Below are positions 57,911 through 64,000 of a stretch of 64,000 nucleotides of DNA, piece after piece (positions within the stretch are counted from its first letter, which is position 1; each line of letters starts with the position of its first letter). This DNA is from Clostridiales bacterium. Its GTDB lineage: Bacteria; Bacillota; Clostridia; Lachnospirales; Lachnospiraceae. Position numbers and translations under genes: made by a program. The stretch is taken from positions 376,994 through 440,993 of the forward strand of contig JAMPHY010000001.1 in NCBI GenBank assembly GCA_023663185.1. The letters run 5' to 3'. Below the pieces are notes generated by a model, which made no database searches, was not told where the DNA came from, and saw only the letters and a program-made list of their open reading frames with translations.

Positions 57911-58903
57911 TTATTCCGCTGTCGTATCCGCGCTATCTTCCGGCAGTCTTTCGGGGACTGTGCCTTCTTTATTGATGCGGAAATATACCGAGCCGTCAAC
58001 TTGTGCTTCCAAATCTGCGGCGTAACCTTCACTGTCATCTATCGTTTCTGTGTCTAAATCCCCCGTATATTCTCGTTGGGGAGCTACGACAAATACCAGC
58101 CCATCATAGCCATCCGGCACTTTAAAAGTGTAAGTTCCATATCCCCGCATTGTACTTGTAGCGTTTCCGTTATCATCCAAAACCCAGTCATCCTGTTCAG
58201 AACGTGTACCATGAGAATATGACACATCATAACTTATTCCGTCAACTTCCAACGTAACGCCTACATCATAGGCGTCGTCACCCAACATGGCGCGGTCTGG
58301 AAGCTTTCTTCCTGTATACCAATCGTACATGCCACACAACCTTGAACTATAGGTGTAGTTTACACCCTGCGCGCCATCATAGTACAATTGATACGTTGCA
58401 AGCAAATCCAGATGAACGAGCTGGTAGCCCTCCTCCTCCGCAGGCTCACTGTAGCAGTCAAGCTGTTCCCATACACAGTCCGTAGTCATTTGATATTGCT
58501 CATAATTATCCCAATCGAAAATCACAGCATCCACAGTACACGCCACAGGCGCGTCCGCAACCTCGATGCCGTGCTCCTCGAAGTAGGACTGCTTTACCGT
58601 GCCTTCCGTCTCACCGCATACGGAGCAGGTCTTCGGCGCGGCAAATGTCGCCTCCATCCATGTATGCCCTAACGCCTGCCCCTCAGTCTCCCCGCATTTA
58701 CTGCAGGTCTTAGGTTCGGTGCAGGTCGCCTCCGCCCATTCATGCCCGCACTCCGCCTCTGTGCTTTCGGCGGTCTCGCCCGCGTCTGCCCCATCATTTG
58801 CCACATCGTTACTGCCCGCAGGCTCTGCGGCGTTTCCGCACCCTACAAGCGTGGAAACGAACAATGCCGCCGCCAGCATTAGTGTTAATACTTTTTTCCT
58901 CAT
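57911..58903 (-). CDS. Secreted lipoprotein with paired zinc-ribbon-like repeats
   Basis: 330 residues from ATG 58903 (GGAAAGG upstream). The lipobox 'FVSTLVGCGN' gives a lipidated Cys near residue 21. Two Cys-rich repeats follow ('CGHEWAEATCTEPKTCSKCG', then 'GHTWMEATFAAPKTCSVCG'), common in surface proteins of gut clostridia. The remaining 230 residues form an unknown beta-rich domain. A large structured RNA with terminator (58943-59292) forms its leader. Confidence 0.85.
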   Translation of the reverse strand: MRKKVLTLMLAAALFVSTLVGCGNAAEPAGSNDVANDGADAGETAESTEAECGHEWAEATCTEPKTCSKCGETEGQALGHTWMEATFAAPKTCSVCGETEGTVKQSYFEEHGIEVADAPVACTVDAVIFDWDNYEQYQMTTDCVWEQLDCYSEPAEEEGYQLVHLDLLATYQLYYDGAQGVNYTYSSRLCGMYDWYTGRKLPDRAMLGDDAYDVGVTLEVDGISYDVSYSHGTRSEQDDWVLDDNGNATSTMRGYGTYTFKVPDGYDGLVFVVAPQREYTGDLDTETIDDSEGYAADLEAQVDGSVYFRINKEGTVPERLPEDSADTTAE

Positions 58904-58942
58904 TGTTTTCATCCTTTCCATTTGTGTTTTTACCAGAGCAAT

Positions 58943-59292
58943 AAAAAAGAACCGCGATGGCACGACAAACAATCGCAGTTCCTTCAAACTCCGATTTCCC
59001 AACAGAGCATCATACGCGGCAGAAAAGAACTGCCCTGCCGCATGATACCCCGTGAGAAATCAAGAACGGGTGCAGGTATGCGTCCACACCTACCCCCGTC
59101 TATATATCAACAGGCACAGCCAAGAACTGACGCTGCACGCAAAAAGCATTGTAATTTATGCCGAATTATCTTATAATAATTCTTGCGTGTATCGCAGACT
59201 CAGTCTGTATTGTGTGGTAGCGAGATTACCATTCCTTGCCAAACAGGGTTGCCGCCCTGTTTGGTGGTACACCGTATGTCCTTGATTTTCTC
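58943..59292 (-). ncRNA. Large structured RNA, copy B, leader of the lipoprotein gene
   Basis: About 350 bases, homologous to 39573-39957. GAGAAAATCAAG near the 5' end pairs with CTTGATTTCTC about 220 bases later. It shares ACGGTGTACCACC, ACCACACAATACAGAC, TGTGGACGCATAC and GGGAAATCGGAGTTT. It ends with terminator GAACTGCGAT/ATCGCGGTTC plus T6 (58943-58981), 40 bases before the lipoprotein start. Confidence 0.72.
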
Positions 59293-59298
59293 ATTCGT

Positions 59299-59327
59299 AT
59301 TTTAACATACACGTTACCGCATTACAA
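59299..59327 (-). promoter_or_regulatory. Promoter of large structured RNA copy B
   Basis: On the minus strand, TTGTAA (59322-59327), 17 bases, TAAAAT (59299-59304). Confidence 0.7.
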
Positions 59328-59354
59328 GCAAAAAGTGAAATAGCGGCTGACGCT

Positions 59355-59924
59355 TCATTTTCCTGTCTCATAGTCCCTCACGCGCCTATAAAATGTCGAT
59401 GCCGTAAGCCCTAACTCCCGCATTGCCGCAACTGCCTGAATATCCCCAGATTTCCACCTCGCGTATACTTTTGCAAATTTTTCACCATCAACGGCAATAG
59501 GCTTACGTCCTTTGTACTTTCCGTTTAACCTCGCGATTTCAATCCCTTCACGCTGGCGTACTAGGATGTACTCGCGCTCCAACTGCGCGATTGCGCCGAA
59601 CACGGTAAGCATAAATCTGCCCGATGGCGTGTTAGTGTCTATCTGTTCTTTTCGGGATGTAAAGCCCACCTTCTTATCCTCAAGCCGCTCCACGATGTCT
59701 AATAAATCCTTAGTATTGCGTGCAATGCGGGAGATTGACTCCACCACGACGACGTCACCCTCGCGGACAAACTGGAGCATCTCCTCTAATCGTTCCCTGC
59801 CGCGCTGGGACTTTCCAGATACTTTTTCGATATAGACCTTTTCCACGCCCAGCTCATCCATGAGAACCTCCTGCCTTGCTGTATTCTGTTCATCTGTGCT
59901 GACTCTCACATATCCAACTTTCAT
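59355..59924 (-). CDS. Serine recombinase (resolvase/invertase family)
   Basis: 189 residues, with CAGGAGTAAAA before the ATG. The nucleophile is Ser9 in 'VGYVRVSTDEQNTARQ'. 'VVVESISRIARNTKDLLDI' carries the catalytic Arg residues, followed by the long E helix and a C-terminal HTH ('AAMRELGLTASTFYRRVRD'). It is a short resolvase typical of plasmids and transposons. Its recombination site was not identified. Confidence 0.95.
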   Translation of the reverse strand: MKVGYVRVSTDEQNTARQEVLMDELGVEKVYIEKVSGKSQRGRERLEEMLQFVREGDVVVVESISRIARNTKDLLDIVERLEDKKVGFTSRKEQIDTNTPSGRFMLTVFGAIAQLEREYILVRQREGIEIARLNGKYKGRKPIAVDGEKFAKVYARWKSGDIQAVAAMRELGLTASTFYRRVRDYETGK

Positions 59925-60303
59925 ATTTTACTCCTGACTCTGCGGCGCATATCCGCAGGAAAAAACAAACAACGGTTACAATCATGTTAAGTTGGCATGG
60001 CGGCTGTGCCGATAGACCTTATCTTCTTTTTGGCACATCCCAAAACGCAGAAAACGACTCCAGTGACACAAAAAACGGCGATGGGAAACCATGCCAAAAG
60101 GGGATACCCCAGAGAGCGAGAGAGCGGCGCGTGCAAGCCCCAGACACGCCCCAGAACGCAGAAACACACCACAAACACAGAAATGCGCCCAGAACGCAGA
60201 AACCGCACCACAAACGCAGAAACGCGCCCGTACAGCCCCAAACGGCGTAAAAGCCGCGTATGGAAGCGTCGTGGGCGCGTAGCGGGGAATGGGCAGACTG
60301 GCG
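59925..60303. other. GC-rich gene-free region with degenerate repeats
   Basis: The base composition is much richer in GC than the neighbours. Overlapping open frames exist on both strands but have no ribosome sites and only reflect the repeat. The repeat itself is listed at 60151-60230. Confidence 0.5.
60151..60230. repeat. Degenerate minisatellite around AACGCAGAAAC
   Basis: Units such as CCAGAACGCAGAAACACACC, ACAAACACAGAAATGCGCC, CAGAACGCAGAAACCGCACC and ACAAACGCAGAAACGCGCC follow one another at 19-20 bases. An isolated copy lies at 60041-60060. Function unknown. Confidence 0.6.
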
Positions 60304-60813
60304 TCAGTTTCCTTTCTTTTTTATTCCATTATTTTTGTAGACTAATGCGACCGATGCCAGAAACTCCGCCTGAATCCGATTGATGATAGGCACTTTGGCG
60401 GCATCTGGCAGTCCGCTCGCCTGTATCCACTTGATAAATTCGACTTCGCGCAGGGCAAAAAGCTTCAAGGTCTCCACGCTGACTACCGATAATGGCTTTA
60501 CTGATGAGAAGTTGAGATAAGACTCATTTCCTGATTGAAACTCCACGCCCCGACTCGAAAGAAACTGCATTTTACAGAATAAATCGTAGGCACTTCCCGC
60601 GAATGACGCGATTGTCGGCACGCATAAGACATCGCCCGCGACCATGCGGTTCAATAAGGCGTTAAGACTCCCAGTGCCTACGATATCCCTGTCATATACC
60701 CCCATCTTACGAACTACATGCGACTCGCTGTGCTGGCGCACCACGCCGTATTTGCGGTTTCCAGCCTGACTGCCGCCGCTCCTTCCTGAATTACCATTTT
60801 TTCCCTTTGGCAT
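60304..60813 (-). CDS. Degenerate serine-recombinase-like protein
   Basis: 169 residues from ATG 60813 (AAGGAGG eight bases before it). The segment 'GDVLCVPTIASFAGSAYDLF' aligns with 'GDVVVVESISRIARNTKDLL' of the recombinase at 59355-59924, and 'LREVEFIKWIQ' with the E-helix 'QLEREYILVRQ'. The nucleophile Ser position is changed (YVRVST to VVRQHS, with a possible shifted Ser) and the catalytic Arg residues are replaced by Ala-Ser-Phe. The N-terminus is Lys/Gly/Ser-rich. It could be a regulatory or structural derivative. The assignment is by eye. Confidence 0.6.
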   Translation of the reverse strand: MPKGKNGNSGRSGGSQAGNRKYGVVRQHSESHVVRKMGVYDRDIVGTGSLNALLNRMVAGDVLCVPTIASFAGSAYDLFCKMQFLSSRGVEFQSGNESYLNFSSVKPLSVVSVETLKLFALREVEFIKWIQASGLPDAAKVPIINRIQAEFLASVALVYKNNGIKKKGN

Positions 60814-60918
60814 AGCCATATCCTCCTTCCACGGCGGACTCTTCCCGCCGCATAGAATAACAGGCGATTTGATGTCTCGGAAATTCCTTCATCGCAGACA
60901 CTTCCGGCTCATGATGGA

Positions 60919-61058
60919 AAAGAGAGTGTCCAAATAGTAAAGAGAGTATCCAAACAGTAAAGAAAGTGTTAAAACAATAAAGAGAGTGTTAAAACAATAA
61001 AGAGAGTGTTAAAACAATAATGAGAGTGTTAAAACAATAAAGTGTGTTTTACAACGGA
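60919..61058. repeat. Iteron-like array of 20-base direct repeats
   Basis: Six units plus a partial seventh, with consensus AAAGAGAGTGTTAAAACAAT, start at 60919, 60939, 60959, 60979, 60999 and 61019. The first two have TCCAAA-AGT ends. The rest of the 60814-61468 gap has no convincing gene. Regular 20-base iterons, about two helical turns, are typical of plasmid replication origins or partition sites. Confidence 0.8.
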
Positions 61059-61468
61059 TGCAACATCTTAGTTTCACATCCCCCTGCTTGCCTTATGGCT
61101 TCATCTTGACAGTCAAAAACATACCCCAAATTCCGAAAAAAGCAATCAACGGCTCACATTTGTTTTTTTCAGGCGGCTGGAGAAAAGCGCGTAAAGCCGC
61201 GCTGTTTGGCTATGCTGCTAAGCTGTTGTTTGCTTTTACAGGGCAAAAAACAATCCTGAAGTCAATCAAAAAATCCATCAGAAATAAAAAAGCAATCAAT
61301 ATCAGTGTGTTTTTGCTGGGTGTGCTTTTACGCATCTATCTCTATTCTCTACAACGGTCTGAAACATTATTTTGTAAAATGAAAAAACCGACCGCCCACT
61401 GCATAAATGTGCCAGTGAACTGTCGGCTTTTCCATCAAACCCAGCATTTACGCGGCATCTGGCTCGGT

Positions 61469-62128
61469 TCATTCCTGCCGCATAAGCATGTACGGCGAGA
61501 CTTCAAGCACCTGCGCAAGCTTCAGGACTGTGTCGGTACGCGCCCTCTGGATGCTGCGCTCGCCGCTCTCATACTTCTGGAGTGTCTTGAGTGATACCCC
61601 AGCCGCCTCTGAAAGCTGTGCCTGTGTCAGACCTTTCGACTGTCTGCATGACTGCAGTGCTTTATTGGTGGGGATGCCGCCATTCATGGCGGCTTGACGC
61701 GCATCATACAGTTTTTTCACGTCCAGCCCGAAACTGCGGTATTCTGATAATACTGCGTCAAAATAAGCATCAGCAGGGACTCCCGCCACTGCACGCGGGT
61801 TCATGATGTAGACAAGACATTCAACCGTCTCCCGCCCTGCGCCATCCATCTCGACTTTTATCCATTTTTTCACATAATGCGTTGGATACCCTTCATAACG
61901 GTCAAGCGCGGCTTCGTCCCGACTGCTGATACCCCAGACCGCAACTGGAACGCTCTCGCCCACGCATTCCTCTACCGTGGCAAAGGCGCAGGAATGTAAA
62001 GCCTTAAAGGTAAGGCGGTAGTCCCGTATAACCCCCGTGCCGACCGCCTCCGCGTCAGGACAGCGGTATCCCATCTGCCCAACATTCAGGTTACTGCCGT
62101 AAGCGGCATAAAGTGTGCTTTTTACCAT
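61469..62128 (-). CDS. Gamma-glutamylcyclotransferase-like (AIG2) domain fused to XRE HTH
   Basis: 219 residues, with AAAAGGAGG before the ATG. The AIG2/GGCT domain starts 'LYAAYGSNLNVGQMGYRCPD', with catalytic-type Glu in 'LDRYEGYPTHYVKKWIKVEM'. The C-terminal 60 residues are an XRE HTH ('KGLTQAQLSEAAGVSLKTLQKYESGER'). GGCT enzymes release 5-oxoproline from gamma-glutamyl amines. The amidoligase gene directly upstream on the same strand would make such bonds. Confidence 0.9.
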   Translation of the reverse strand: MVKSTLYAAYGSNLNVGQMGYRCPDAEAVGTGVIRDYRLTFKALHSCAFATVEECVGESVPVAVWGISSRDEAALDRYEGYPTHYVKKWIKVEMDGAGRETVECLVYIMNPRAVAGVPADAYFDAVLSEYRSFGLDVKKLYDARQAAMNGGIPTNKALQSCRQSKGLTQAQLSEAAGVSLKTLQKYESGERSIQRARTDTVLKLAQVLEVSPYMLMRQE

Positions 62129-62192
62129 ATCTATCTTCCTCCTTTTATCATATCAATGCGTCTTTGGAATACCCCGAAGCAGAGTGGTGCGC

Positions 62193-63092
62193 CTAAGCGC
62201 ACCGCCCGTGCCTCCATGCCGAATCGCCGGATAAGTTCTTTGTCATGTGGTGTCGGCATGTCTTAAACTCGTCGCCATTCAAGCCAAGCCTGAGAAGCCA
62301 GCACCTCATGCAATACTTCTCATTGTCGGTCACGCTACGGCGGCAACTCGCCTTTGACTGCGTGAGTGCCTGATGGCTTAAGGCAAGACAGAACTGTATA
62401 TAAGATTTAATCTCCCCAGCGTGAGTCGTGGAATTGAATAAGCGGAATTCGACTGTACCCTTAGTAAAGGTCGCATGAAGATTGAGTCCGCGGTATCGGC
62501 TCGCGTTATAGTGTGAATTGCGGGAATCGAAAGTACCCTGATACCACATATCCGCAAGTTCATCCAGAGTCTGCGGCTTCCTTGCATTGATTACCCTGAT
62601 TAAATCCGTGTTCACTTTTTTGCAGTAATTCAGGCGTTCAGGCGCAATCTGTAACGCTTTGTACAAGATATCTTCCTTCTGCGCCATCAGGTTGACAAGA
62701 TTTTTCAAGGTCTGCGGCGTGTGGCGGCTTGCGTCTACATGGATATGGATGCCACAGGATTTATTGGCAAACGCACCAGCATGACGCAACTGCCTGACAA
62801 CTTCCTGCAAATCCTCAATGTCGGCGTAGGTCAAGATGGGACTTACGACTTCTGTGGAATATTCACTACCCGCGATGCTCTTCCCACCGTAACTGTTTTT
62901 CTTCTGGCAGGTGATAGACGCGTCCCGTACAATTTTCCATATGCGCCCATTACGGTCAACTGCGTGATATGCGTGGTAGCCTCCGCCGATAAAACTGAAA
63001 GTTGTGCCAAAGTACCCAGCGATGACTTGTGCCGCGCGCTCCCTTGTAATTCCCGTTAATTCGATTTCGATGCCAAATCTCTGCGTCTTCAT
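62193..63092 (-). CDS. Amidoligase family protein
   Basis: 299 residues, with TTGGAGG before the ATG. It has a COOH-amine ligase fold: 'RFGIEIELTGITRERAAQVI', 'SCGIHIHVDASRHTPQTL' and 'GTVEFRLFNSTTHAGEIKSY'. These ATP-dependent enzymes form amide (often gamma-glutamyl) bonds and are recalled from mobile elements next to AIG2-like cyclotransferases, as here. Substrate unknown. Confidence 0.93.
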   Translation of the reverse strand: MKTQRFGIEIELTGITRERAAQVIAGYFGTTFSFIGGGYHAYHAVDRNGRIWKIVRDASITCQKKNSYGGKSIAGSEYSTEVVSPILTYADIEDLQEVVRQLRHAGAFANKSCGIHIHVDASRHTPQTLKNLVNLMAQKEDILYKALQIAPERLNYCKKVNTDLIRVINARKPQTLDELADMWYQGTFDSRNSHYNASRYRGLNLHATFTKGTVEFRLFNSTTHAGEIKSYIQFCLALSHQALTQSKASCRRSVTDNEKYCMRCWLLRLGLNGDEFKTCRHHMTKNLSGDSAWRHGRCA

Positions 63093-63774
63093 ATTTTTTC
63101 CTCCAATCCGTACATTTGTTCTCTTTTGGTGTGTTTAGTGTACCTCTACAGTGGGAGTTAATCAAGTTATTTTTACACTCTAAATTGCACAAAAATCTCT
63201 GGAATAATGAATGGTGAATTTGTTACATATGCTTCATCTTAATAAAAAATGCGGACTGCGTGGCGCGGCAACTGCGTCAGGGTGGCAGATGGCGTGGCAG
63301 GAATACCCCTGAAGATAGGAAAGAAAACTCAAAAAACAGTGAAAAAACTAACGGGCGCAACTCGCGAAAAAAATGGCAACGCAGATAGGCGGCATGGCGC
63401 GGTTAAAATCGTATCGTTTGGCTAATTAAAGCATTTCAGTGGTAAAAATGGAAAATATGGTCGGCGGCAGAGAGAAGTAGGTGTGTGGGAAAGTAACTCA
63501 AATTTTTACTATAATAATAGGAAGAAACTGGCAGATGGCAACGCGGGGGCTGTCGGTAACGGACTAACCCCCGCCCACCACCCCTGATGGATACCATATC
63601 AAAATAAATAAGCAATATTAATATATTTTTTTATATAATAACCCCACCCACCACCCCGTCTAATACCTTATGTTGATTTATTGAGCGTATTAATATTATT
63701 ACTATAACGTATGTAATAGCTGTTTAGTATATAGTCAAAAAATGTGTTTCCATATTAATGAAATAGAAAAAATC
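63093..63774. other. Gene-free region at the right end
   Basis: No coding frame is supported. A perfect hairpin GCGGGGG/CCCCCGC lies at 63543-63574, followed by two C-rich runs ending CCCACCACCCC (about 63575 and 63646). The rest is AT-rich. An origin-of-transfer or partition function is possible but not shown. Confidence 0.5.
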
Positions 63775-63999
63775 TCAATATTCATATCGGTAATCTGAAT
63801 AATTTATTATTGAAATTATGTTTGTTTCCGCGACTGCCACAGCCACAGGAGTCCCTGAGAAACAACGCATCTTCTCGCAGGGCAAGCAATCCCCTCGGCA
63901 TTTCCGGCGGCACTCTGCCGCATTTTCCATAAGGTAAATGTCATGCGCAGGATTACAAAATTTGCAGTCAATAAGCTGTTCTGCATTACAAAATCTGAG
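63775..63999 (-). CDS. C-terminal part of a Cys-rich protein
   Basis: The minus-strand frame is open to the right edge and reads 74 codons to a TGA. It has nine Cys, with pairs 'FCNAEQLIDCKFC', 'ECRRKCRGDCLPC' and 'MRC', which suggests zinc binding. The start would lie outside the window. No family is recognised. Confidence 0.45.
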   Translation of the reverse strand, partial: LRFCNAEQLIDCKFCNPAHDIYLMENAAECRRKCRGDCLPCEKMRCFSGTPVAVAVAETNIISIINYSDYRYEY

Positions 64000-64000
64000 A

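Noticed and set aside
59984-60383. Several overlapping open frames on both strands
   Set aside because: Their composition only reflects the GC-rich repeat; none has a ribosome site or recognisable protein.
61058-61594. Plus-strand frame of 178 codons
   Set aside because: It has no ribosome site, runs through low-complexity DNA and overlaps the end of the well-supported cyclotransferase-HTH gene on the other strand.

Overview
The window looks like a chromosomal accessory region of a low-to-mid GC Firmicute. The most likely family is the Lachnospiraceae or a close clostridial relative. The signs are AAAGGAGG-type ribosome sites, sigma-A promoters with 17-base spacers, a yybP-ykoY manganese riboswitch upstream of mntP, feoAB, an L-2-amino-thiazoline-4-carboxylate hydrolase-family gene, SEL1-rich proteins and small holin-like type I toxins. 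The genus cannot be named from the sequence alone. No rRNA, complete tRNA or CRISPR array was seen.

Left part (1-18.7 kb): the end of a CHAT caspase-like protease gene, then a two-gene RiPP-type unit (a 50-residue Trp/Tyr/Asp-rich precursor overlapping a radical SAM/SPASM gene), then a DUF3800 gene with a frameshift and an adjacent array of four hairpins sharing the core GGTTACACC. A long minus-strand cluster follows. In transcription order it encodes a degenerate AAA-like protein, a VirD4/TraG-like coupling ATPase, a small unknown, a SEL1 protein, a sigma factor, a zinc anti-sigma-like protein, a Ycf46-like AAA+ ATPase, a coiled-coil membrane protein, a one-TM protein, a 23-repeat SEL1 protein and two large unknown proteins joined across an A10 tract. 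No relaxase or VirB4 is present, so this is probably not a normal conjugation module.

Middle (18.9-39 kb): a six-gene operon of three alpha/beta hydrolases, an ATC-hydrolase-family protein and two membrane proteins; small membrane proteins; an AraC-feoA-feoB operon whose upstream region shares a 22-base operator with the hydrolase operon; an MBOAT/DHHW acyl-transfer pair; a MATE exporter; a chemoreceptor; riboswitch-mntP; and an OhrR regulator convergent with mntP and downstream of two thiol peroxidase genes, one fused to a TSCPD domain. A holin-like type I toxin-antitoxin locus and a HMA metal chaperone follow.

Right part (39-64 kb): two related, large structured RNAs (39573-39957 on plus, 58943-59292 on minus), each with its own promoter and terminator, each directly upstream of a secreted protein gene (a CHAP-domain wall enzyme and a lipoprotein). 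Between them lie an AlbA/Schlafen-type regulator bracketed by a 90-base duplication, a membrane-tethered MerR, a WYL regulator with a zinc-ribbon gene, an ECF sigma/anti-sigma pair, many small metabolic genes, a TenpIN-like candidate type III toxin with a leader terminator, a VapBC pair, and two twin type I loci of which one has lost its toxin. The far right resembles mobile-element DNA: a serine recombinase, a degenerate serine-recombinase-like protein, six and a half 20-base iteron-like repeats, and an amidoligase with a cyclotransferase-HTH fusion.

The region is a mosaic: several 30-90 base gene fragments have been copied next to unrelated genes, some of them supplying ribosome sites or terminators. 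Gene functions are inferred from motifs and recalled families; no database search was run.
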